Assembly (NCBI GenBank): GCA_025548565.1
Contig: JAJLPB010000004.1
Span: 62,001 to 126,000, forward strand
Source of the DNA: Rugamonas sp. A1-17
GTDB taxonomy: Bacteria > Pseudomonadota > Gammaproteobacteria > Burkholderiales > Burkholderiaceae_D
DNA length: 64,000 nt
Direction of reading: 5' to 3'
Numbering within the stretch: the stretch's first letter is position 1; each line of letters starts with the position of its first letter. Below are positions 53,250 through 61,741 of the stretch, in pieces. Made by a program: the position numbers and the translations under genes. The notes under the pieces are model-generated. The model made no database searches and was not told where the DNA came from. It saw nothing but the letters and a program-made list of their open reading frames with translations.

Positions 53250-54176
53250 ATGACTAAAAAGCTACTCAAGAAATTCGCGGCGGCGGCAACCATCGCCCTG
53301 TGCGCAGCAGGTGTTCAAGCCTCCACGTGGACCCTGACCGGGGACCTCGTCACGCACGACCCCAGCGTCTACAAGGAAAACAGCACCTGGTGGATCACCG
53401 AAACCAGCGACAACGGCATTGGCGTCAAGTTTTCGGCGGACGGCCACGCATGGAAGCAAGGCGTGAGCATCTTCGGCAATGGCCTGTCGTGGTGGGGCCA
53501 GTACAACAACAACTCCAAGACCGTATGGGCGCCGGACATCCACGTCTGGAACGGCAAGGCGATCCTTTACTACGCGGTGTCCACGTTCGGCACGCAAAAA
53601 TCGGCCATCGGGCTGGCCACCGCCAGCAGCATCGCGGCGGGAAACTGGTCCGATAAGGGCGTGGTGCTGAGCTCCGCGCCTGGCAACAACTTCAACGCCA
53701 TCGATCCCAACTTCTTCGTCGACAAGGCCGGTCAACCGTGGCTGTCGTTCGGCTCATTCTGGACCGGCATCTACACCACGCGGGTCGACGCAAACACGCT
53801 CAAGCCAATCGGCAGCTGGTTCCATCTCGCGGCCGACAGCACCGGCATCGAGAACTCGTTCATCATGTCGAACGGTTCGTTTTACTACCTGTTCGTCTCC
53901 AAGGGCAAGTGCTGCGCCGGCGCCAACAGCACCTACCATATTTCGTATGGCCGCTCGACCAGTGTGACCGGTCCCTATCTCGACAAGAATGGTGTCGACA
54001 TGCGCAACGGCGGCGGCACCACACTGGATGCCGGCGGCGGACGCTTCATCGCGCCCGGTGGCGAGTCGGTGGCCAATGGCGTGATGGTGCGGCACGAACT
54101 GGATAGCCAGAACAACTACAACGGCGTCCTGTTCATCAACGACCTGACCTTCAGCGGCGGCTGGCCTACCTACTGA
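53250..54176 (+). CDS. GH43-type exported glycosidase (arabinanase-like)
   Basis: 308 residues with a Sec signal (AAAATIALCAAGVQAS). Five-blade propeller signatures: VTHDPSVY (base Asp37), TVWAPDIHVW, FNAIDPNFFVD (Asp152) and TGIENSFI (acid Glu201). This is closest to endo-arabinanase GH43 proteins. The region that normally reads GPGH, whose His coordinates the central metal, reads APGG (about 268-271), and the usual HYYD is absent. It may have changed specificity or lost activity. It overlaps the next gene by one base. Confidence 0.83.
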   Translation: MTKKLLKKFAAAATIALCAAGVQASTWTLTGDLVTHDPSVYKENSTWWITETSDNGIGVKFSADGHAWKQGVSIFGNGLSWWGQYNNNSKTVWAPDIHVWNGKAILYYAVSTFGTQKSAIGLATASSIAAGNWSDKGVVLSSAPGNNFNAIDPNFFVDKAGQPWLSFGSFWTGIYTTRVDANTLKPIGSWFHLAADSTGIENSFIMSNGSFYYLFVSKGKCCAGANSTYHISYGRSTSVTGPYLDKNGVDMRNGGGTTLDAGGGRFIAPGGESVANGVMVRHELDSQNNYNGVLFINDLTFSGGWPTY

Positions 54177-54922
54177 TGAAGGCTGCGGCGACCATCGCGG
54201 CGCTGGCGGCAACCGCCCTGCTCACGGCGTGGGCTTGGCGGGAGCCGCTCGCGCCCGACTCGCCGCCGGCGGAGCGTACGGCAGCTCAAGCTCCGCCGCC
54301 TGCGAAGTCCTGCGTCGCCGATCCGCACGCCGTCTGTGCGGACGCCGGCGAGGCCCGGCGCGCCGCGCGCCACTGGCTGGATGTGCCGGCCGGGGAAAGC
54401 GCCGCAGCCCCAGACCTGTCATTGACCGACGATCAGCAACTCATCCCCGACTTCGCGCTGCATCAACTGATGGATCGTTTTCTGCTGGACCGCAGCGGCG
54501 GCGGCGGAATGCAGGCGCTGACGGAACACCTGCGGCGCGCGCTGCCACCAGCAGCGGCCAATGAAGCGATCCGGATCGCCGCCCGCTATCAAGCCTACCT
54601 GACCGCGCACGACGAACTGCTGGCGGCGCAACACTTCACCTCCGCGAGCGCCGCATCGCAGGACCTGAACCGCATCAGCAGCTGGCAACAACAACGCCAG
54701 CAACTACGCGTCCGCATGCTGGGCGAGCGGATTACGCTGGAATGGTTCGGCACCGAGGATGCCTACCTGGAGCAGGCGCTCGAAGAACAACGCCAGCGCA
54801 GCGAAGGCCGGCCGCCTGCAGCCGATGCCGAGCCTGCGGACCAGGCGGCGCACGACCTGCATATGCGGTTGGCCCTGAACCAGGCCATCGCCGGCTATCA
54901 GGCGGCAGCCAAGGCCAATTGA
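54176..54922 (+). CDS. Lipase-chaperone-like (Lif/LifO) membrane-anchored protein
   Basis: 248 residues. N-terminal membrane anchor (AATIAALAATALLTAWAW), a Pro/Ala linker, then a helical body with LIPDFALHQLMDRFLL, IAARYQAYLTAHDELL, and LRVRMLGERITLEWFGTEDAYLEQALEE. The last block matches the C-terminus of lipase-specific foldases. It is shorter than usual (about 330 residues) and the strict family motif RxxFDYxLSA is only loosely present. No lipase gene lies near; the start codon overlaps the GH43 stop (TGATG). Identification is moderate. Confidence 0.6.
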   Translation: MKAAATIAALAATALLTAWAWREPLAPDSPPAERTAAQAPPPAKSCVADPHAVCADAGEARRAARHWLDVPAGESAAAPDLSLTDDQQLIPDFALHQLMDRFLLDRSGGGGMQALTEHLRRALPPAAANEAIRIAARYQAYLTAHDELLAAQHFTSASAASQDLNRISSWQQQRQQLRVRMLGERITLEWFGTEDAYLEQALEEQRQRSEGRPPAADAEPADQAAHDLHMRLALNQAIAGYQAAAKAN

Positions 54923-56259
54923 CGTGCCAGCGCGTTGTGGCGCTCGATCACCACCGGCAGGTCGATGGTGCACAGCACGCCATCGCGCACCACCACCTTG
55001 CCGTTGATGATGCTGTGCGAGACATTCGGTGGCGTGCAGAACACCAGCGCCGCGACCGGATCGTGCAGCGCGCCGGCGAAGCCTATCGTATCGAGCTTGA
55101 ACATCACGATGTCCGCCGCCATACCAGGCTTGAGCGCGCCGATGTCGTCGCGGTTCAGCACTTTGGCGCCGCCCAGCGTGGCCATCTCCAGCGCCTGCCG
55201 CGCCGTCATCGCATCCGGACCGAAACCCACGCGCTGCAGCAGCATCGCCTGCCGCACCTCGCCCATCATGTGGCCGGAATCGTTGGAGGCGCAGCCGTCC
55301 ACGCCCAGGCCCACCGGCACGCCGCTGTCGAGCATCTTGCGGATCGGCGCGATGCCGGAGGCCAGGCGCATGTTCGAACAAGGACAGTGGGCGATGCCGG
55401 TGCCGGTGCGGCCGAACATATAGATGCCGTCGTCGTCCAGCTGCACGCAGTGCGCGTGCCAGACGTCGCGTCCCACCCAGCCGCAGTCTTCGGCGTATTC
55501 GGCCGGCGTCATGTTGAATTTTTCGCGGCTGTAGGCGATGTCGTTGGCGTTCTCCGCAAGGTGCGTGTGCAGCGAGACGCCGAAGTTGCGGGCAAGCGCC
55601 GCCGCTTCCTTCATCAGATCGCGCGACACCGAAAACGGCGAACACGGCGCCACCACGATGCGCTGCATCGCGTAGCGCCCGGCGTCATGATAGCTTTCGA
55701 TCAGACGCTGCGTGTCCTTGAGGATGGCGCCCTCCTCTTCCACCACGCGGTCCGGCGGCAACCCGCCCTTGGACTGGCCCACGCTCATCGATCCGCGCGC
55801 GGCGTGGAAGCGCATGCCGATCTTGCCGGCCGCCTCGATGCTGTCATCGAGCTTGCAGCCATTGGGGTAGATGTACAGGTGGTCGCTGCTGGTGGTGCAG
55901 CCGGACAGGATCAACTCCGACATCGCCGCCAGCGTCGAGACGTTGACCATCTCCGGCGTCAGGTTGGCCCAGATTGGATACAGGTTGGTCAGCCAGTTAA
56001 ACAGTTCGCCGTTCTGCGCGGCGGGAATCACGCGCGTGAGGCTTTGGTACATATGGTGGTGGGTGTTGACCAGGCCGGGCATCACCACATGGTTGGCCGC
56101 GTCGATGATCTCGTCGGCCTGCTGCGGCAGATCGGCGCTGGGACCCACTTGTTCGATCACGTTGTCCCGGATGTAGACGGCGCCGCCGGCGATTTCGCGG
56201 CGCTCGTCATCCATCGTCACCAGCACGCGCGCATTTTTGATCAGTAGAGTTTTAGTCAT
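54898..56259 (-). CDS. 8-oxoguanine deaminase
   Basis: 453 residues. Amidohydrolase metal sites: VNTHHHMYQS (His67-69), SLHTHLAEN, WHAHCVQLD and LGVDGCASNDSGHM. The TSSDHLYIYP and CPCSNMRLASG segments are characteristic of the 8-oxoguanine/isoguanine deaminase branch rather than of guanine deaminase. It converts 8-oxoguanine to urate. It is in line with a purine permease, so oxidised purines are probably taken up and used. It overlaps the convergent chaperone-like gene by 25 bases. Confidence 0.88.
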   Translation of the reverse strand: MTKTLLIKNARVLVTMDDERREIAGGAVYIRDNVIEQVGPSADLPQQADEIIDAANHVVMPGLVNTHHHMYQSLTRVIPAAQNGELFNWLTNLYPIWANLTPEMVNVSTLAAMSELILSGCTTSSDHLYIYPNGCKLDDSIEAAGKIGMRFHAARGSMSVGQSKGGLPPDRVVEEEGAILKDTQRLIESYHDAGRYAMQRIVVAPCSPFSVSRDLMKEAAALARNFGVSLHTHLAENANDIAYSREKFNMTPAEYAEDCGWVGRDVWHAHCVQLDDDGIYMFGRTGTGIAHCPCSNMRLASGIAPIRKMLDSGVPVGLGVDGCASNDSGHMMGEVRQAMLLQRVGFGPDAMTARQALEMATLGGAKVLNRDDIGALKPGMAADIVMFKLDTIGFAGALHDPVAALVFCTPPNVSHSIINGKVVVRDGVLCTIDLPVVIERHNALARQLALAAA

Positions 56260-56276
56260 TTTCTATAAGGGCTAAA

Positions 56277-56311
56277 CACTGCGGAAACAATGCGCGGGCA
56301 CTGCGGAAACA
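56277..56311 (-). promoter_or_regulatory. Direct repeat upstream of the deaminase gene
   Basis: CACTGCGGAAACA occurs at 56277-56289 and again at 56299-56311, exactly 22 bases (two helical turns) apart, 18 bases before the deaminase start. It could be a regulator site. The identity of the regulator is unknown. Confidence 0.4.
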
Positions 56312-56334
56312 GTAGGGTTGATATCAGGCGTATT

Positions 56335-57693
56335 TTAAGCTGCTTCACGCTCGGAGGTCAGGAAAGCCTGCGGGACGTCTTCCTCCTCATCGTCGTCGTT
56401 CAATTCCAGCGGACGCTCGGGCAGCACCAGGTTCAGGGCCACGGCCACCAGCGCACCGACGGTGATCCCGGAGCCGAAGACTTCCTTGACGAAGGCCGGC
56501 AGCTTGGACAACAACTCCGGCCGCACCGTCACCGCCAGCCCGCAGCCGATGGCCACCGCCATGATGATGCCATTGCGCTTGGTGTGCTCGACGTGGCTCA
56601 ACAACTGTACGCCGGCCGAGATGATCATCGCGAACATCATCAGGCCCGCGCCGCCCAGCACCGGCTGCGGTATCGTCACCACCACCGCACCCAGGATCGG
56701 GAACAGGCCGGCCAGGAACAGCATCACGCCGGTCAGCGCGACCACATGGCGGCTCGCCACGCCGGTCAGCGACACCACACCCACGTTCTGCGCAAAGGTC
56801 GATACCGGAGGGCTGGACAACAGCGCGGCGAAGGCCGAACCGACGCCGTCGCACAGGATGCCACGGGCCAGCGTCTTGCCGCGCATTTTGGTCTCGGTGG
56901 CGGCGCCCAGCGCCATGAAGGTGCCGGTGGTTTCCACCATCGTGACCAGGTAGGCGATCGCCATCGCGACCACGCCGGCCACCGGGAAGGTCATGCCGTA
57001 ATGGAGCGGCTGCGGCAGCGCGAAGACCTGCGCGTTCCGCACCTGCGAGAAATCGATCATGCCCATCGATACGCACAGCAGGTAGCCGATGAACATGCCG
57101 ATCACCACCGCCGCCGCGGATACAATCCCCTTGCCGAATTGGACCAGCATGATGACCGTGACCAGCACGAAGGCGGCGATGCCAAGATTCAGCGGCGAGC
57201 CATAGACCGCGCCCGGGGCATGGCCGCCCGCCGCCCAGTCCACCGCGACCGGCACCAGCGACAGGCCGATCATCGTCACCACCACGCCGGTGACGGCATG
57301 CGGGAACAGCTTGCGGATCTTCGGCATGAAGCAGCTACCGACAATCATCACCACCGAAGCGGCCAGCGACGAGCCGAGTATCGCGGGAACGCCGTGTTCC
57401 AGGCCGATGCTGATGGCCGCGCCGACGAAGGCGAAGCTGGTGCCCATCACGCAGGGAAGCCTGATGCCGACAGGGCCTATGCCTTTGCACTGCACCATGG
57501 TGACGATGCCCGAGCCAAGCAAGGCGGCGTTGATCAGGGTGATGATCTGGTCGGCCGGCAGCTTGAGCGCCGCACCCACCACCAGCGGCACGGCGATGAT
57601 GCCGCCCAGCGCGGCCAGCATGTGCTGGGCCGCCAGTAATACGGTTGTGAATAGGGGTGGCCGATCCTCGACCTGAAATAACAAGTGATTCAT
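56335..57693 (-). CDS. NCS2-family purine/xanthine permease
   Basis: 452 residues, about 14 membrane helices. NCS2 signatures: the AQNVGVVSLTG motif (QNxGxxxxT) in helix 10 area and ATETKMRGKTLARGILCDGVGS, and GVVVTMIGLSLVPVAVDWA. These place it in the UraA/XanQ/UacT family; the co-located deaminase suggests purines rather than uracil. The start codon follows ACGGAGA. It precedes the deaminase gene by 75 bases. Confidence 0.92.
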   Translation of the reverse strand: MNHLLFQVEDRPPLFTTVLLAAQHMLAALGGIIAVPLVVGAALKLPADQIITLINAALLGSGIVTMVQCKGIGPVGIRLPCVMGTSFAFVGAAISIGLEHGVPAILGSSLAASVVMIVGSCFMPKIRKLFPHAVTGVVVTMIGLSLVPVAVDWAAGGHAPGAVYGSPLNLGIAAFVLVTVIMLVQFGKGIVSAAAVVIGMFIGYLLCVSMGMIDFSQVRNAQVFALPQPLHYGMTFPVAGVVAMAIAYLVTMVETTGTFMALGAATETKMRGKTLARGILCDGVGSAFAALLSSPPVSTFAQNVGVVSLTGVASRHVVALTGVMLFLAGLFPILGAVVVTIPQPVLGGAGLMMFAMIISAGVQLLSHVEHTKRNGIIMAVAIGCGLAVTVRPELLSKLPAFVKEVFGSGITVGALVAVALNLVLPERPLELNDDDEEEDVPQAFLTSEREAA

Positions 57694-57825
57694 AAACGCG
57701 TCTCCGTCTGTCTTTTTTTATGGGCGTTACTTTGCAACTACAACCCGCACGGGCTGCCCTTAACCGTGCGTAGAAAGGATGCTTAGCAACGCAACAGCTC
57801 GTGACCGACGCGTTTATTGACGACG

Positions 57826-57870
57826 ATATTGCGCCTCGCCGGATACATTGTCAACGAATTTTGTATACAA
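57826..57870 (-). promoter_or_regulatory. Permease promoter with TTGTATACAA palindrome
   Basis: On the minus strand TTGACA (57854-57849), 17-base spacer, CAATAT (57831-57826). The perfect palindrome TTGTATACAA lies at 57861-57870, six bases before the -35 box, within an AT-rich stretch. A position near -47 suits an activator. The long leader (about 125 bases) also holds a CGCACGG/CCGTGCG hairpin near 57748-57772. Confidence 0.55.
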
Positions 57871-57874
57871 TTTT

Positions 57875-58774
57875 TTATCGAAGCGCAGCGTCGCCGCGCA
57901 GCGTGGCGATGGCCAGGTCGAGGAAGGCGCGCAGCTTGCGGGACGAGTGGCGGCCTTCGTGATGCACCACGCTGACCGGCATCGGTGCGGGTTCGCAGTG
58001 GCTCAAGACAGCGACCAGGCGGCCATCGGCGAGATAGGGCGCGGCCATGTAGGACAGCACACGGGTCATGCCGAAGCCGGACAACGCGGCGCGCAAGGCG
58101 GCGTCGTTGCTGGTGCTGCTCATGCGGGGATGGACCTTCACCGCCTGCGCCTTGCCATCGCATTCGAAGCGCCAGTCGTTGGTGGCCGTGACGGCGGTCG
58201 CCGCGATCAGGTCGTGGCCGGACAGCTCCTGCGGCGTGGATGGCGTGCCGCGTGCGGCCAGGTATTGCGGCGACGCGCACAGCACCTGCCGTACCTGCCC
58301 CACGCCGACCGCCTGATAGCTGGAATCGGGCAGCACGCCGATGCGGATCGCCGCGTCCACGCCTTCGTCCATCATGTTGACCACGCGGTCGAGGAAGCGG
58401 CATTCGACGTCGGTCTCCGGGTAGCGCCGCAGGTACTCGGTGACGATGGGCGTGACGTACATCGCGCCGAACATCACCGAGGCCGTGATCACCAAACGTC
58501 CGCGCGGCGCGCCGTGGGCGCCTGCGGCGGAGGTTTCGGTTTCCACCACGTCGGCCAGGATGCGGCGGCAGTCGGCGGCATAGCGCGCGCCGGTTTCGGT
58601 CAGCCGCACCACGCGCGTGGTGCGCAACAGCAGGCGCACGCCCATCCCCTCCTCCAGTTCCGTCACGGCGCGCGTGACCACCGGCGGCGATATCTTCAGC
58701 TTGCGGGCAGCGGCGGCAAAGCCGCCTTCGTCGACGACGGCCACGAAGATCGCCATGGCGGAGAGCTTGTCCAC
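57875..58774 (-). CDS. LysR-family transcriptional regulator
   Basis: 299 residues from a GTG start (MDKLSAMAIFVAVVDEGG). N-terminal winged helix (residues 1-60) with FAAAARKLKISPPVVTRAVTELEEGMGVRLLLRTTR, followed by the LysR substrate domain (about 92-295). It is of the CrgA/AaeR-like group that regulates a divergent gene; the divergent AhpD-like gene starts 118 bases away. It may also act on the permease promoter just past its stop. Confidence 0.92.
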   Translation of the reverse strand: MDKLSAMAIFVAVVDEGGFAAAARKLKISPPVVTRAVTELEEGMGVRLLLRTTRVVRLTETGARYAADCRRILADVVETETSAAGAHGAPRGRLVITASVMFGAMYVTPIVTEYLRRYPETDVECRFLDRVVNMMDEGVDAAIRIGVLPDSSYQAVGVGQVRQVLCASPQYLAARGTPSTPQELSGHDLIAATAVTATNDWRFECDGKAQAVKVHPRMSSTSNDAALRAALSGFGMTRVLSYMAAPYLADGRLVAVLSHCEPAPMPVSVVHHEGRHSSRKLRAFLDLAIATLRGDAALR

Positions 58775-58807
58775 ATTATTCCCAATTCAGAAATAGTTCA
58801 TTACATA

Positions 58808-58836
58808 TTTAACGGATTCTCATTATCCCGTATATC
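58808..58836 (+). promoter_or_regulatory. Promoter of the AhpD-like/PNPOx-like operon
   Basis: TTTAAC (58808-58813), 17-base spacer, TATATC (58831-58836), in the 118-base divergent region with the LysR gene. An AAGGAG ribosome site precedes the first gene. LysR control is expected from the arrangement. Confidence 0.45.
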
Positions 58837-58892
58837 GATGAAACTGCAAGTGTTCGCTGAACAAACAACCCACAACCCAAAGGAGCAACACC

Positions 58893-59438
58893 ATGACCCG
58901 TATCGCCACCATCGAAAACGCCACCGCCAACGCCGAACAAAAAGCCCTGCTGGACGCCATCCAGGGCCAACTGGGAATGGTGCCCAACTTCCTGAAAGTG
59001 TTCGCCAATTCGCCGGTCGCGCTGCGCGCCTTCCTCGGCCTGCACGGCGTGGCCAACGACGGCTCGCTGAATGCCCTGACCCGCGAACGCATCGCCCTGG
59101 CGGTGGCCCAGCAGAACAGCTGCGAATACTGCGTGTCCGCACACACCGCCATCGGCCGCAAAACAGGCCTGAGCGGCGACGAGATGAGCGCCGCCCGCAG
59201 CGGCACCAGCGCCGATGCGCAAGCAGCGGTGGCGGTGAAGTTCGCGCAAAGCCTGATGGAGAAAAAGGGCGAGATCAGCGCCGTCGAACTGGCGGAGATC
59301 CGCAATGCGGGCTACAGTGAATCGGACATCGTGGAGATCATTACCCACGTCGCCATGAACTTCCTGACCAATATCCTGGCCAAGGCCAGCCGCGTCGAGA
59401 TCGACTTCCCGAAAGTCGAACTGAAAATCGCCGCCTGA
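58893..59438 (+). CDS. AhpD-like carboxymuconolactone decarboxylase family protein
   Basis: 181 residues. The catalytic CEYC...H motif is intact (Cys77, Cys80, His84) in a helical fold, with RERIALAVAQQN before it. Such proteins are alkylhydroperoxidase-like reductants. Control by a divergent LysR suggests an oxidative or electrophile stress role. It precedes the PNPOx-like gene by 25 bases. Confidence 0.92.
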   Translation: MTRIATIENATANAEQKALLDAIQGQLGMVPNFLKVFANSPVALRAFLGLHGVANDGSLNALTRERIALAVAQQNSCEYCVSAHTAIGRKTGLSGDEMSAARSGTSADAQAAVAVKFAQSLMEKKGEISAVELAEIRNAGYSESDIVEIITHVAMNFLTNILAKASRVEIDFPKVELKIAA

Positions 59439-59463
59439 TTCCAACCAAACCGAGGAGCCCATC

Positions 59464-60096
59464 ATGGGACGTGCATATTCCGACATCACCTTCACGCCTG
59501 CTGTACGCGAAGTTCAGGAGAACTTGGGAAGCCGCGCCAAATATGGGTTCCTGGACCGGATGGAAGACCGGCAGGACAGCCTGGGGAAACGGGAAATCGC
59601 CTTCATCGAAGAGCGCGACCATTTTTTCCAGGCCACCGTCAACCAGGACGGATGGCCGTACGTGCAGCATCGCGGCGGGCCGGCGGGCTTCCTGCGCGCG
59701 CTCGATGCGAAGACGCTGGCCTTCGCTGACTTTCGCGGCAACCTGCAGTATCTCAGCGTCGGCAATCTTAAAACGGACGACCGCATCTCGATGATATTGG
59801 TCGACTATGCGGAGCAGGTGCGGCTGAAGGTCATCGGCCACGCACGCACCGTTGAAGCGGCGGACGATCCAGAGTTGATGGAGCGGCTGCGCATGCCCGG
59901 CTACGCCGGCCGCATCGAACGGGCCTTCATCATCACTGTGGAGGGGTACGACTGGAACTGCCCACAGCACATCACGCCGCGATATACCGAGCAGGAAATT
60001 GGCGCCATGACAGCGCCCCTGTATGCGCAGATCCGGCGCCTGCAGGAGCAAGTGGCGGTGCTCACCGCGACGAAAGCCGATCCGCCAAATCCGTAA
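59464..60096 (+). CDS. Pyridoxamine 5'-phosphate oxidase-like flavin protein
   Basis: 210 residues. Split-barrel FMN-binding fold: FFQATVNQDGWPYVQHRGGPAGFL, then FADFRGNLQYLSVGNL and DDRISMILVDYAEQVRLKVIGHARTV. The C-terminus has a short coiled coil (QIRRLQEQVAVL). It belongs to the general stress-protein branch, not to PdxH. It is expressed with the AhpD-like gene. Confidence 0.88.
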   Translation: MGRAYSDITFTPAVREVQENLGSRAKYGFLDRMEDRQDSLGKREIAFIEERDHFFQATVNQDGWPYVQHRGGPAGFLRALDAKTLAFADFRGNLQYLSVGNLKTDDRISMILVDYAEQVRLKVIGHARTVEAADDPELMERLRMPGYAGRIERAFIITVEGYDWNCPQHITPRYTEQEIGAMTAPLYAQIRRLQEQVAVLTATKADPPNP

Positions 60097-60111
60097 ATTC
60101 TGGCGCGGCAG

Positions 60112-60567
60112 TCAGCAAACGTCCACCCACTGCCCTTGCGTGACGGTCGCCAGCAGCGCGGGCGTGATCCGCACCACGCTGTTGGTGGAGCCGCCAGCCG
60201 GCAGCACTTCATCGAAGTTACTTAGCGAATGGTCGAGATAAACCGGCAGCGCCTGCGCGAGGCCGAACGGACAAACGCCGCCGACAGGATGGCCGGTGAC
60301 TTCCGCCACTTCGTCCGCCGGCAGCATTTTGCCTTTGCCGAAGGCTTCCTTGAACTTGCGATTGTCGATGCGCGCCACGCCGCTGGCCACCAGCAAAATC
60401 ACGCGCCCTTCGGCGACGCGGAAGGCCAGCGTCTTGGCGATGCGGCCCGGCTCCACGCCGTGCGCCTCGGCCGCCAGCGCCACCGTGGCGGTGCTGACTT
60501 CCAGTTCCACGATGGGGAGATCAAGATCACGGGCAAGGAAGAATTCACGAACGGATTGCAGGCTCAT
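60112..60567 (-). CDS. YbaK/EbsC-family aminoacyl-tRNA deacylase
   Basis: 151 residues. It has IAKTLAFRV with the catalytic Lys, FKEAFGKGKMLPADEVAEVTGHPVGGVCPFGL and a STNSVVRITPALL tail, the pattern of YbaK-like free-standing prolyl-tRNA editing domains. It removes misacylated amino acids from tRNA(Pro) or relatives. No Shine-Dalgarno site precedes the ATG; a repeat element lies directly upstream. Confidence 0.88.
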   Translation of the reverse strand: MSLQSVREFFLARDLDLPIVELEVSTATVALAAEAHGVEPGRIAKTLAFRVAEGRVILLVASGVARIDNRKFKEAFGKGKMLPADEVAEVTGHPVGGVCPFGLAQALPVYLDHSLSNFDEVLPAGGSTNSVVRITPALLATVTQGQWVDVC

Positions 60568-60573
60568 AGACTT

Positions 60574-60609
60574 TTGCTGAACAGTTTTGATCAGCCAGCA
60601 GTGTAGCAG
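60574..60609 (-). repeat. Leader repeat element, copy 1 (before ybaK-like gene)
   Basis: On the minus strand it reads CTGCTACACTGCTGG, six variable bases, AAACTGTTCAGCAAA, ending 6 bases before the ATG. It matches the element at 61691-61725 at about 27 of 35 positions. It can form a GCTGATC/GTTCAGC hairpin. Confidence 0.6.
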
Positions 60610-60613
60610 CAGG

Positions 60614-61687
60614 TCAGGTAGGTGTGTCGACGTCGTCCCAATCGCGGTCTTCGAAATGCACCAGCCAGTTCAGCGCATGGTGTCGTTCCTGCAGCACGCC
60701 GTCGTTCAGCGCTGCGGGAGCGGCGGTTTTCTTCAAGATCGCCTGGCGCGTGGCCCAGTGCTGGCGGTAATGCAGGTCCAGCGCATCCAGTATCTCCGCC
60801 GCCGGTCGCATGGCCAATTGCTTGCGCAGGCCTTCGGTGCCGCGCTCGATGACGGTGCGCGAGATGGCCGCCACGTCGCAGATCGCGTCGGCGAATGGCA
60901 GCGCCTCTTGCAGGCCAAGCGCCCATTGCAGCACAAGGATGGCTTCATAACGCCACAGGAACTGGGTGGTCTCCAGTTCCGTGGGCGTCTCCTGCGCCAG
61001 GAAGGCGCGCTCCGCGTCGGTCAGGCCGGCGAAGGCAGGTGGGAAGCGTTTTTTCAGATCCTCGACGGCGATGGCTTGGCCACCCGTCAGCGACTCGGCG
61101 CGGATCGCAACCACGAACAGCGCCAGCATCCGGCGCAGCACATCCTCCGGCGTGCGCAGGCGCAGTTCCGGTTCGGAGACCAGCGGCGGCAGCGTGGCCG
61201 GCACGGCGATCTTGCGGGCGGCAAGCAACTCGTCGGAGCGCGTCTTGCGCTGCCAGGCCTGCGGTGGATAAGGAACCACGGCTTGCGGATCGCCGTCATC
61301 GCCGGACGCGGGCAACAGCACGCGGCCCTGCGGATCGCGCACGCTGCCGTCGGCCATGAAGACGATGGCGTTCGCAGCCTGCGCCCAGACGGCAAAGCTG
61401 TCCATCGCGCCCTCCTCGACGGACAGGCTGACATGCTGGCGCACGCGCTGCACATGGCGGATCACGTGGTACCGCACCTGCGTCATCTGGCCCGCTCCGG
61501 CCTGGGCCAGATAGTTCATGAAACCGTTGAGGTGGGGCTGCAATTCGGGATCGGACAGGTCGCGCCGTGCATTGAGCACGTGCGGGAAGGCAGGCTTGGG
61601 AACCTCGGCCACCGTGCAGTAAGCGTTGATCAGAATGTGGTGACTGGTGTCTTTGGCGGAGAACAGTTGCTTGATTCGGTTTAGCAT
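60614..61687 (-). CDS. DUF4272 domain protein
   Basis: 357 residues. The DUF4272 part (about residues 180-345) contains TPEDVLRRMLALFVVAIRAES, LWRYEAILVLQWALGL and LDALDLHYRQHWATRQA, ending with a conserved HHALNWL. The N-terminal half (1-175) is less defined. It is soluble. The family is uncharacterised. A repeat element sits 3 bases before its ATG in place of a normal ribosome site. Confidence 0.82.
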   Translation of the reverse strand: MLNRIKQLFSAKDTSHHILINAYCTVAEVPKPAFPHVLNARRDLSDPELQPHLNGFMNYLAQAGAGQMTQVRYHVIRHVQRVRQHVSLSVEEGAMDSFAVWAQAANAIVFMADGSVRDPQGRVLLPASGDDGDPQAVVPYPPQAWQRKTRSDELLAARKIAVPATLPPLVSEPELRLRTPEDVLRRMLALFVVAIRAESLTGGQAIAVEDLKKRFPPAFAGLTDAERAFLAQETPTELETTQFLWRYEAILVLQWALGLQEALPFADAICDVAAISRTVIERGTEGLRKQLAMRPAAEILDALDLHYRQHWATRQAILKKTAAPAALNDGVLQERHHALNWLVHFEDRDWDDVDTPT

Positions 61688-61690
61688 GAT

Positions 61691-61725
61691 TTGCTGGACA
61701 GTTTAACTGTCCAGCAGTTTAGCAG
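61691..61725 (-). repeat. Leader repeat element, copy 2 (before DUF4272 gene), strong hairpin
   Basis: Minus strand: CTGCTAAACTGCTGG, ACAGTT, AAACTGTCCAGCAAA-type tail, then the ATG 3 bases on. GCTGGACAG (61693-61701) pairs with CTGTCCAGC (61707-61715) in a 9-bp perfect stem with a 5-base loop. It also lies behind the stop of the secreted-protein gene but lacks the T run of a terminator. Confidence 0.65.
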
Positions 61726-61741
61726 AGGCCATCGCAAGGTC

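Noticed and set aside
57783..57850. A 21-codon frame (MYPARRNIVV...) in the permease leader as a leader peptide
   Set aside because: Its start lies inside the promoter spacer, upstream of the expected transcription start.
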